Shown: piece after piece, positions 17,526-24,933 of the stretch | Numbering within the stretch: the first letter of the stretch is position 1 | Layout: every line of letters starts with the position of its first letter | From: CAWJTN01 sp963845895 | GTDB lineage: Bacteria; Patescibacteriota; Microgenomatia; UBA1406; GWC2-37-13 | Length of the DNA: 64,000 nt | Assembly (NCBI GenBank): GCA_963845895.1 | Contig: CAWJTN010000001.1 | Span: forward strand, 558,001-622,000 | Direction of reading: 5' to 3' | Notes under the pieces: generated by a model | The model's input: only the letters and a program-made list of their open reading frames with translations | The model's database searches: none | What the model was told of the DNA's origin: nothing | Made by a program: the position numbers and the translations under genes

Positions 17526-17554
17526 ATTATGAAGAAATAGAAGTTCTTTGTCAA
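17526..17554 (-). promoter_or_regulatory. Duplicated promoter (copy 2 of 3)
   Basis: TTGACA, 17-bp spacer, CATAAT, same as upstream of 15476, with the ATG nine bases later. Conserved better than the coding part that follows. Confidence 0.55.
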
Positions 17555-17570
17555 GCTTTTCTTATATGAA

Positions 17571-18860
17571 TTATGTTCTAATAAATCCTGGAGATTCATT
17601 AGAGTCATTCTGGCGTTTATTAATTATGTAAGCAGCATCTGCAAATTGAGGAGAAGTGACACTAATATTTAAAGTATTTCCACCGAATAGTCCTGTTGAG
17701 AGTATTCCAGAGTAATCAGAAGGATTAATTGACAAATCAGGTTCTTTACCAAAAGCAAAGTACAGCTCTTGGTGTAATATAGCTTGATAAGTTGGTCCGT
17801 AATCTTTACCATTCATATCGTTACCCAATTTCTGTTGTAAAAAAAGGACTTCTTGAGCTCCAATGAGTCCTGCATACTGATTTAATTTAGTAGTTTGACT
17901 ACCTTTTATTCCCTCTGACGTAACAAACTGATTATAACTTGGATTATTAGATTGTTCTCTTCTTCTTGCTCCCTCATGTGCGGCTGTTGATGCAAAAGAA
18001 AGATTATATTGAATGTCATCAGATCCATGATGTACAGTATTATTCCATAAATCAGGGGAATCTAAAACAAATTTACCATCCTTTGTGGATGTAGTACATA
18101 CTCCTCCGCTACAAAAAGAAGTAGGATCTGCAAACAATTCGGATGGACCCCCACCATTCATAATATAAGAAAAGCCAAAAAAGTCATGATATAAGGCCGG
18201 TTGAACATCTTTAAGCCAGTTTAGTCTTGCATTTAATTCATTTATTAACTTTGTAGACTCATCAGGACTTAAAGCCGGACCAACAAATCTAATCTGTCTT
18301 GATCCTCCATCTTCATTGATTATAGAATAAGTAGAAACACCTAGTTCCTTTAGTAATTGATCAGAATCTTTAGTTGGAGCGGGAGTGGCTGTAGCCAATC
18401 TTCTCGTAGCAGTTGCGGTTGTTGGTGGAGTTGAGGTTTGAGTTTCAGTTGGGGTAGAGGTAGATGTATCTGTAGGAGTATTTGTTGGTGGTTCTTGAGT
18501 TGGTGTATTGGTTGGAGTTTCTGATGGAGTAGGAGTTGAGGTTAAAGGTATGGGTGTTTCAGTGGATAAAGGAGGTTGGGTGTCAGAGGCACCGTTAACA
18601 ATAAGTGGTAAAACGATTTTGTTTTTTAGCTCCGGTGTTTCAGTTGGAGTGGGAGTATTATTTGGAGAAGGAGGAACAACTATACCAGTTGGTACTTGAC
18701 GAGTTTCATTAGCAGCAACAACAATAGCTCCTCCTACTAAAGCCGCACTACTTAATATACCAACAGCCAACAATCTTCTAGCCACTTGTCTATCTATGTT
18801 TGGCCTTGGAATGTGTGGGAAATGTCTTGGTTTTAATACCTCTTGCTGGTTTACTGTCAT
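17571..18860 (-). CDS. Thr/Pro-rich secreted protein, paralogue 2
   Basis: A 429-residue protein. It starts MTVNQQEVLKPRHFPHI and has a hydrophobic segment (about 27-48, AVGILSSAALVGGAIVVAA), a Thr/Pro linker (about 60-165) and a C-terminal domain containing FASTAAHEGARRREQ. The His-Glu-x2-Arg in a helix recalls a zincin helix but lacks the second His. The same position reads SHENVGR and GHEIAR in paralogues 3 and 4. The promoter and ribosome site match those of paralogue 4. Probably surface exposed. Confidence 0.7.
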   Translation of the reverse strand: MTVNQQEVLKPRHFPHIPRPNIDRQVARRLLAVGILSSAALVGGAIVVAANETRQVPTGIVVPPSPNNTPTPTETPELKNKIVLPLIVNGASDTQPPLSTETPIPLTSTPTPSETPTNTPTQEPPTNTPTDTSTSTPTETQTSTPPTTATATRRLATATPAPTKDSDQLLKELGVSTYSIINEDGGSRQIRFVGPALSPDESTKLINELNARLNWLKDVQPALYHDFFGFSYIMNGGGPSELFADPTSFCSGGVCTTSTKDGKFVLDSPDLWNNTVHHGSDDIQYNLSFASTAAHEGARRREQSNNPSYNQFVTSEGIKGSQTTKLNQYAGLIGAQEVLFLQQKLGNDMNGKDYGPTYQAILHQELYFAFGKEPDLSINPSDYSGILSTGLFGGNTLNISVTSPQFADAAYIINKRQNDSNESPGFIRT

Positions 18861-18995
18861 ATATTTATTTTACTCCTATTTCTAATCTCAAATTAAAGCC
18901 TCAATCTAATATTATAGGATATTAATAGAAATGTCAAGTTGAGATTAAATATCTGTTTAAATTATATATAAATGTGATGAAGAACACAAATAAGT

Positions 18996-19214
18996 TTATC
19001 GTCTAAACAACTTTATAGGAAGTTGAGATTGTTTAATGATGCTTTTCAAAGTTCCTGGCGGAAGTTGACGCGAATGAAATGGTACGGTTACATGGGCTCG
19101 TGTTTGCCGGTTATAGTATTGTTTATGACTACCGACTGTATGGTTGTGAATAAATCCGTGCTTAAAGAGGAGATTCTCAACTTCACGAGGTTTGAGGGGA
19201 ACAAGTTTGGGCAC
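18996..19214 (-). CDS. hicA: HicA-type toxin, second module
   Basis: A 72-residue protein. LKPREVENLLFKHGFIHNHT then VGSHKQYYN, VTVPFHSRQLPPGTLKSIIK: the HicA fold with the catalytic His in GSHKQ. Different in sequence from the first HicA, so it is not a recent duplicate. Confidence 0.88.
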   Translation of the reverse strand: MPKLVPLKPREVENLLFKHGFIHNHTVGSHKQYYNRQTRAHVTVPFHSRQLPPGTLKSIIKQSQLPIKLFRR

Positions 19215-19220
19215 AATGTA

Positions 19221-19493
19221 TTAAAAAGCCAACTTGATATTTTTAGGTACTGTAATTAAAGTTTGACTAATATATGCATCTTGTGCATCAGGAGCAGGGA
19301 CTTCATCACCTGTTTTTATTAATCCCTCTATATGACACTGGATAGCTTCCTGCATATTTTTTTTTGCCTGTTCGACTGTATCCGCATAATCAGAAATGCC
19401 TAAGGTGGGACAATAAGCAACATAGACGGACAAGCCATCTTCATATTTTTCTTTTTCAATAACGATACGGTAGTTAAGTACTTTTTTTCCCAT
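19221..19493 (-). CDS. hicB: HicB-type antitoxin, second module
   Basis: A 90-residue protein starting MGKKVLNYRIVIEKEKYEDG. YVAYCPTLGISDYADTVEQA then KKNMQEAIQCHIEGLIK is a HicB core. The frame is open to 19547, but that extension overlaps an orphan signal-peptide ORF and is not HicB-like, so the ATG at 19493 is used. Stop and HicA start are six bases apart. Confidence 0.85.
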   Translation of the reverse strand: MGKKVLNYRIVIEKEKYEDGLSVYVAYCPTLGISDYADTVEQAKKNMQEAIQCHIEGLIKTGDEVPAPDAQDAYISQTLITVPKNIKLAF

Positions 19494-19534
19494 GAATATA
19501 GTATAACACAAAAGGTAAAGAAACCTTCTATAAT

Positions 19535-19630
19535 TCAGAAAATGCAAGCATTAACTTTATTTATTTTCGCAAGAAAAAATAAGCTCCCAAAGAAAATAAT
19601 TAAAAAAGATAAAAAGAATAATTTTCTCAT
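19535..19630 (-). CDS. Orphan signal-peptide mini-ORF (copy 3)
   Basis: A 31-residue frame, MRKLFFLSFLIIFFGSLFF then LAKINKVNACIF. It is almost identical to the signal peptide of the 883-residue surface protein and then stops. The promoter is intact (TTGACA 19662-19667, 17 bp, CATAAT 19639-19644). A truncated duplicate; expression as a free signal peptide is conceivable but unproven. Confidence 0.5.
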   Translation of the reverse strand: MRKLFFLSFLIIFFGSLFFLAKINKVNACIF

Positions 19631-19638
19631 GCAGTTTT

Positions 19639-19667
19639 ATTATGAAGAAAAAACAGGTTTTTGTCAA
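19639..19667 (-). promoter_or_regulatory. Duplicated promoter (copy 3 of 3)
   Basis: TTGACA, 17-bp spacer, CATAAT. Same block as copies 1 and 2. It may now drive the downstream HicBA module as well as the mini-ORF. Confidence 0.5.
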
Positions 19668-19691
19668 GCTGGAGAATTGGAGGAGGTGAAA

Positions 19692-20831
19692 TTATACTTC
19701 GATTCCTTTTGGAGTTTTTAGAGGAGATGTAGATAGACTTGGGATGACTAAAGTGTAAGTGGGTTCTACAGTTCCGTCAATTATTTCTCCACTAAATTCA
19801 AGATTTGCAGGATTATTTAATTGTTGCTGGATTCTTTGAACATTAGAAGCAAATTGTGGAGAAGTAATTGATGAATTATAAGATAAAATAAAATTTGCAT
19901 CGGTTTCATAATATAATTCTATCCCACTTCTATCTTCATCGCTTAACTGAATATTTGATTCTATGATATCGTCTGCGGCTCGCTCTTTTGGTAGTCATAC
20001 CGATTTATTTGCGGGACTTCCATTTGGTTGTAACCATGATCCTATTCTTCCAACATTTTCATGAGACCATGCTCCATAGAATAACCCTCTGGCGCTATTT
20101 TTAGGATGGTCAATGTTCCCATACATTTGGGGATTATTCAACATATCTTCTTTAATAAGAATTCCATAAATATAATAACCTTGCGGATCTGTAAACCTTT
20201 GATAACCTGACGCAAGTGAATCTCTTAATTGAGGAGGTACATTAACAATGAATCTAATCTGGTTTACATAAGGTTGAAGTTTTTGTACGCGACTTAAGTC
20301 ATTGATCCAGGTAATAATTTCTCGTGCAGTGTTGGGTGAAAAGCCAGTTGATCCTCCGATAGTAACTATGGTTTGCCCTGTGGTGATGTAACTATCAAAT
20401 TGGTAAATTCCTTGATCTGAATTATATCCATTTGAAGATTTAATTACTGATGCAATTTCTTGAGGTGTTAACTCATGCGGGGTAGGTCTAGCAGTTGCTA
20501 TTTTTGTAACAGAAGGAGATGGAGGAACAAGTGTATTGGTTTCTGTAGGAGATGGAGTTTCTGTTGGCGTAGAGGTGGGTGTATCTGGTGGAGTATTAGT
20601 AGGTTCTTCAGTTGGTGGGATGGTCGGAGTTTCTGTATCGGGTGGAAGAGTAGCTGTTGATGGTTCTGTGGGATATGGTGAAACCGTAAATGTTGGAATG
20701 AGGACTGGTGGTTTAGTTGGTTTAAGTTCAAAAGGAGTTGCAGTAGTTGTTGATCCGCAGGCAGAAAGAAGAGCATTGGTAACTAAACCAATTCCCAAAG
20801 TTAATCTCAATTTATTATTATTCTTTTCCAT
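19692..20831 (-). pseudogene. Lipoprotein of the Thr/Pro-rich family, paralogue 3, interrupted by an in-frame TGA
   Basis: The first 278 codons (20831-19998) give a lipoprotein: MEKNNNKLRLTLGIGLVTNA then LLSACGS (lipobox, Cys25), a Thr/Pro linker, and a C-terminal domain with WSHENVGRIG. A TGA at 19995-19997 stops it. The same frame then continues without another stop to 19692 and encodes the missing tail: ITSPQFASNVQRIQQQLNNP and SPLKTPKGIEV, closely matching the end of paralogue 4. So a single nonsense codon splits a gene of 379 codons. Either a decaying gene, a read-through site or a sequence error. Confidence 0.8.
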
Positions 20832-20861
20832 TATTTATTTATGATTTCTTATGCTGGAATA

Positions 20862-22172
20862 TTATACTTCTATCCCCTTTGGAGTTTTAAGAGGAGTGAA
20901 AGGGAGAGTTGGCAGAATAAGTGTATAGCTAGGTTTTACAGTTCCATCAACTACTTCGCCTAGTTCTTGATTTGCTGGATTGTTTAATTGTTGCTGGATT
21001 CTTTTAACGTCAGCGGCAAATTGGAGAGGGGTGACTGAGTGAGTGAGAATTGGGCTATCAACGTCGTAAAAAACAAAATTCATTCCGTTTCTATCACTTT
21101 CACTCATTGATAGCTTGTCAAGTGCATTTTTTATTTTACTTTCGTTAGAGAAGACTAATACTTTATTCGCAGCATTCCCCGGGTTATTATTATTTTTTCC
21201 AGCTTCAGCTCTTGCAATTTCATGGCCGATCTCCATAGAAACTATTCCTAAAGACCCATTTGGCCCCGGATAATTCTTATCTCCATAATTCTCTGGATGC
21301 TGGGTAATATCTGCTAATAAATCCCCTCGGAATCTTAAAACCCAAATATGACGACCAGCGTCATCAGTAAACACCTGAATGCTAGATGCATAATTTTTAT
21401 TTTTAAGGTAAGTAGTGTCCATTACAATAAATTTTACATTTGTATTATTGACAGTGTCTTTTATTTCTTGGGAATTTAGCATAAAGTCTAGATAACTGAT
21501 TAATTTATCTGCCAAATCTTTAGGAAAGCCATTAGGGCCATCAACCGCTACAGAAATGTTTGCCTTTGTTGACGTTTCAAAACTATTAAATTTAAATAGT
21601 GGATGATCTGTGTCAAAATAACCTATTTGATTTTGAATAATTTGTATAACCTCGTTTAAATTTAATTCTCCAGGAGTAGGCAATCGAGTTGCAGTATTAA
21701 TTCTTCTTGTAACCGTTGCGGTTACTGAAGGAGTTGGAGTTTCTGTTGGGGGAGAGGTAGATGTGTCTGGGGGAGTGGGTGTGTTTGTTGGTGGCGGTTC
21801 TTGAGTTGGTATGTCAGTTGGAGTTTCTGTATTGGTAGGTGCAGGAGTACCAGTTGGTTCAGGAGGAGTTGGGAGATTGGTTGACGGTTCACTTGAGGGC
21901 AAGGTTGTAGGGCCCTCAGTTGGACCATTAACAACAATAGGTAGAAAGATTTCATGAGGAGTATTAGTTGGTGTTCCTTTTGAAGGAGGGATAGGCAAAG
22001 AAGGTGCAATGGTAGGTGATTCTGAAGCTAAAACATAACCTGCTGTTCCTGCTACTCCTAAGGTTGCTACACCAAATAAGGCAATAACCAGTTTTCGTTG
22101 AACCTCTGGTTTTAAATGTCGTAAGTCAGGGAAATGTCTTGGTTTTAATACCTCTTGCTGGTTTACTGCCAT
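20862..22172 (-). CDS. Thr/Pro-rich secreted protein, paralogue 4
   Basis: A 436-residue protein. The N-terminus MAVNQQEVLKPRHFPDLRHL is the same as paralogue 1; hydrophobic helix at about 30-50; Thr/Pro linker 55-165. The C-terminal domain has SMEIGHEIARAEAGK and a conserved end (FTPLKTPKGIEV) shared with paralogue 3. Family unknown; the linker-plus-domain layout and promoter shared with its siblings suggest phase- or niche-varied surface proteins. Confidence 0.7.
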   Translation of the reverse strand: MAVNQQEVLKPRHFPDLRHLKPEVQRKLVIALFGVATLGVAGTAGYVLASESPTIAPSLPIPPSKGTPTNTPHEIFLPIVVNGPTEGPTTLPSSEPSTNLPTPPEPTGTPAPTNTETPTDIPTQEPPPTNTPTPPDTSTSPPTETPTPSVTATVTRRINTATRLPTPGELNLNEVIQIIQNQIGYFDTDHPLFKFNSFETSTKANISVAVDGPNGFPKDLADKLISYLDFMLNSQEIKDTVNNTNVKFIVMDTTYLKNKNYASSIQVFTDDAGRHIWVLRFRGDLLADITQHPENYGDKNYPGPNGSLGIVSMEIGHEIARAEAGKNNNNPGNAANKVLVFSNESKIKNALDKLSMSESDRNGMNFVFYDVDSPILTHSVTPLQFAADVKRIQQQLNNPANQELGEVVDGTVKPSYTLILPTLPFTPLKTPKGIEV

Positions 22173-22350
22173 ATATATATTTTACTCCTATTTCTAATCT
22201 CAAATTTAAGCCTCGATCTAATATTATAGGATATTAATAGAAATGTCAAGTTTAGATTAAATATCTATCTAGATTATATACAAATGTGATGAAGAACACA
22301 AGAAAAAATATCCCGGAGGAAAGAGGTGGTTTGGATATGAAAAAGTTACG

Positions 22351-23455
22351 ATACATATGAGACTTTTGGGAATTTCATTTAATCTCTATGAAAGGGTCTC
22401 TAGGAGTCTCAACTTCGTATCAGGATTTGTTTATGGACACGCCTCTGTATAATGGGCGAATGAGAAGATCAATACGCTCTGTTTTGTTTTTCAGCAAGTC
22501 TCAAATGGCTGAGACTAGGTTAAAGATTATCGAGTTTCATGGTAAGTATGGAACAAGGGCAACCGTTGAAGCCTTTGAGATCTCCAAGCCAACAATATAC
22601 CGATGGAAGAAAACACTTAAAGATAATTTGGGTAGACTTGAAAGTCTAGTACCAGCTTCGAGGTCTCCTAAAAGAAAAAGGGTCATGAATACTAACTTTA
22701 AGATTATCGAATTTATCAAATCACTTCGGGAACAATATGGCCATCTAGGCAAAGAAAAGATTAAACCACTACTTGAAGAATATTGCCTAAAAGAAAATAT
22801 TAAGTCAATCTCAGAGTCAACTATTGGAAAAGTTATTAAGCGCCATAATCTCTATTCCAAATCAAGAAGAATTTACCATAACCCGCTTCATCGTCATTCT
22901 AAAGCGAGGCTATCATACAAACTAAAGGTTAAGAAATCTCCTAAACCGATAGGAGTTGGTTACATTGAGATTGATACAATTGTTAAGTTTATCCATGGCA
23001 TTAAGCTATACATCCTAAATGCCGTTGACGTTAACCTCAAATTCCAATTCTCCTACGGCTACATCAGACTCAACAGCCAAAACAGCTTAGATTTTATGAG
23101 GAAGCTTGAGTTAGTTTATCCTATCCTAAACAAGATACATACAATTCAAACAGATAACGGTCTTGAGTTTATGGGAGACTTTGATGATTATCTTAAAAGA
23201 AAAAACATTAAACATTTATTTATCTATCCGAGATGCCCAAAAATCAATGGTTTTGTTGAACGCGCCAACAGAACCCTACAAGAAGAATTTATTAATGGTC
23301 ATGAAGAATATGCACTTGACGGGATAGACGAATTTAATTCCCGTTTAATGGATTATTTGGTCTGGTACAATACTAAACGAGTTCATAAGTCACTTAACAA
23401 TGTTTCACCAATTAACCATCTGTTAAAAATTTTACCTCCAGAGTCTCAAATGTAT
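22351..23455 (+). mobile_element. Insertion-sequence-like element with terminal inverted repeats
   Basis: ATACATATGAGACT (22351-22364) and its near-complement AGTCTCAAATGTAT (23442-23455) match at 13 of 14 positions and bracket a DDE transposase. The right repeat lies inside the last codons of the transposase. No obvious target duplication was identified by eye. It sits between the surface-protein locus and an AbrB-Doc pair. The exact outer ends are uncertain by a few bases. Confidence 0.6.
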
Positions 23456-23476
23456 GTGACTTATACAAAATATTGA
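22388..23476 (+). CDS. DDE integrase-core transposase (IS481/IS3-like)
   Basis: A 362-residue protein. N-terminal HTH (KIIEFHGKYGTRATVEAFEI then SKPTIYRWKK), a linker, then an rve core: first Asp in YIEIDTIVKF, second in IQTDNGLEF, Glu in VERANRTLQEEF, and the usual tail YNTKRVHKSLNNVSPINHL. The DDE triad appears intact. The first ATG at 22388 may be too early; ATG 22505 (MAETRLKII) would keep the HTH. Confidence 0.85.
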   Translation: MKGSLGVSTSYQDLFMDTPLYNGRMRRSIRSVLFFSKSQMAETRLKIIEFHGKYGTRATVEAFEISKPTIYRWKKTLKDNLGRLESLVPASRSPKRKRVMNTNFKIIEFIKSLREQYGHLGKEKIKPLLEEYCLKENIKSISESTIGKVIKRHNLYSKSRRIYHNPLHRHSKARLSYKLKVKKSPKPIGVGYIEIDTIVKFIHGIKLYILNAVDVNLKFQFSYGYIRLNSQNSLDFMRKLELVYPILNKIHTIQTDNGLEFMGDFDDYLKRKNIKHLFIYPRCPKINGFVERANRTLQEEFINGHEEYALDGIDEFNSRLMDYLVWYNTKRVHKSLNNVSPINHLLKILPPESQMYVTYTKY

Positions 23477-23513
23477 CAAAAGTTAGATAATGTTATAACA
23501 TTGTTATAACATT
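23473..23513 (+). promoter_or_regulatory. Promoter and palindromic operator of the AbrB-Doc pair
   Basis: TTGACA overlaps the transposase stop (23473-23478), and TATAAC (23494-23499) lies inside the perfect palindrome AATGTTATAACATT (23489-23502), which is followed by a second overlapping half copy. This is a typical autoregulated toxin-antitoxin operator. Confidence 0.6.
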
Positions 23514-23530
23514 AAAATTTTTCATAAACT

Positions 23531-23779
23531 ATGATACAGAAAATAATCAAAGTGGGTAACTCTCTAGGCATTATCATTCCCAAAGAACTGATCGAAAAAA
23601 CTAGACTAAAGGAGGGTGAACAGTTGGAGGTTGAAACCTATCCAGCTCTTTCTATGATGACCCTAAGACCCAAGTCCCTGACTTATAACATTAAAATTAC
23701 TCCAGAATTTAAAAATTGGCTGGACAAATTTGCTGAAAAAAACGGAGCGCTTCTAAAAAAACTAGCTAAGACTCCTTAG
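23531..23779 (+). CDS. AbrB/MazE-type antitoxin
   Basis: An 82-residue protein. MIQKIIKVGNSLGIIIPKEL then IEKTRLKEGEQLEVE is a swapped-hairpin SpoVT-AbrB DNA-binding domain. The C-terminal part (ITPEFKNWLDKFAEK) would contact the toxin. It stops two bases before the Doc start. Confidence 0.88.
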   Translation: MIQKIIKVGNSLGIIIPKELIEKTRLKEGEQLEVETYPALSMMTLRPKSLTYNIKITPEFKNWLDKFAEKNGALLKKLAKTP

Positions 23780-23781
23780 AA

Positions 23782-24168
23782 ATGACAACCTATTTATCTA
23801 TCGAAGAAGTTCTGGCAATTCATCAAGAGATGATAACTTTGTTTGGTGGTCGAGAAGATATTCATGATTTTACTCTACTACATTCGGCTATTGAGCGGCC
23901 GAAAGCCACATTTGGAGGAAAAGATCTTTATCCGACAATCTTTGAAAAAACAGCTGCTCTTATACAGTCTCTTATTCTCAACCATCCGTTTGACGATGGG
24001 AATAAACGCACAGCAATCACCAGTAGTGCACGATTTTTATTTATCAATGGTTGGTTGTTACATTTACCTCTTGAAGAAGCAATGCAATTTACATTAGATA
24101 TAGATTCCCACAGGTTAAACTTTGATAGAATTGTTCTTTGGTTAAAGAAACACTCAAAAAGGACCTAA
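23782..24168 (+). CDS. doc: Doc-family toxin (Fic fold)
   Basis: A 128-residue protein with the Fic/Doc motif HPFDDGNKRTA at about residues 69-79. The N-terminal IEEVLAIHQEMITLFGGRED is typical for death-on-curing proteins, kinases that inactivate EF-Tu. Paired with an AbrB-like antitoxin. The last 15 bases overlap the convergent gene. Confidence 0.92.
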   Translation: MTTYLSIEEVLAIHQEMITLFGGREDIHDFTLLHSAIERPKATFGGKDLYPTIFEKTAALIQSLILNHPFDDGNKRTAITSSARFLFINGWLLHLPLEEAMQFTLDIDSHRLNFDRIVLWLKKHSKRT

Positions 24169-24873
24169 ATTTTTTGCTCCTTCGTAGCGCCTGATTACAA
24201 GAGAAAAGGCAATGGGATTTTGGTTTTTATCTAAGGTGGGACTTGGCTCACCATAACTATTGACCAGAAAAACCAGCAAAGCGTCTCCTTTTTCTATAAC
24301 ATTATTCAACTGCTGACTCGTATATTTTGATATCATTCCCGACTGTTCCATCTCGCCCCCATTTTTTACAAGGTTGTTAAGATTTTCAACCTGAAAAAGT
24401 GTCGTTTGGACATTTTTTGCCTGTACGCCAGGATTTTTGGGAATGGTTGGGAAGAGGGGATTGGTTTGGTAAGCAAGAAGGATTTTAGCCAAAGGTTTTT
24501 GAGTTAAAGGATCAGTAAGAAAAAGATATCGATCAGAAGATCCTGCTATATCTTCAAAGTGGTCAAATAAGCCAACCTCATAAAGCCATGGATAGAAAAA
24601 CTGTTGTCCGACTCCACCCCAAGCTGTAGGTTTATCATAGACAATAGTCCTTCCTTCAGTATCGCCTGGCTTTTGATAGAGAATTTTTAAGCTTTTATTA
24701 ATTGCGCTGGCATCTACTGCGGGATTGTTAGTTGAGGTGCTTGGGATTACTTGCGATTGGTTGGAAGATTCTACTGTGGAACCACTTTTTGAATAGAGAG
24801 TAAAATAATATGCAACTTCAAAAAAAATAACAAAGACAAATACCGCAAGTAATATCGAAAGAAATCTTTTCAT
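24154..24873 (-). CDS. Conserved secreted/membrane-anchored protein, function unknown
   Basis: A 239-residue protein with one N-terminal hydrophobic segment (MKRFLSILLAVFVFVIFFEV) and a Ser/Thr linker. A compact domain follows with YDKPTAWGGVGQQFFYPWLY and FSLVIRRYEGAKNLG. No family recognised. The promoter is clear: TTGACA, 17 bp, AATAAT, and the ATG eight bases later. Upstream of the PBP2 gene in the same direction but separately transcribed. Confidence 0.6.
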   Translation of the reverse strand: MKRFLSILLAVFVFVIFFEVAYYFTLYSKSGSTVESSNQSQVIPSTSTNNPAVDASAINKSLKILYQKPGDTEGRTIVYDKPTAWGGVGQQFFYPWLYEVGLFDHFEDIAGSSDRYLFLTDPLTQKPLAKILLAYQTNPLFPTIPKNPGVQAKNVQTTLFQVENLNNLVKNGGEMEQSGMISKYTSQQLNNVIEKGDALLVFLVNSYGEPSPTLDKNQNPIAFSLVIRRYEGAKNLGPF

Positions 24874-24933
24874 CTATTTCTATTATTAAGAAACTATAGT
24901 TTATTGTCAAGTTTTTATTTTTTACTATTGTTT

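Noticed and set aside
19995..19997. UGA recoding to glycine as in some CPR lineages
   Set aside because: Many genes here end normally in TGA (for example 1274, 5539), so the code is standard.
23531..24168. AbrB-Doc pair as cargo of the adjacent insertion sequence
   Set aside because: The right inverted repeat ends at about 23455, before the pair and its operator.
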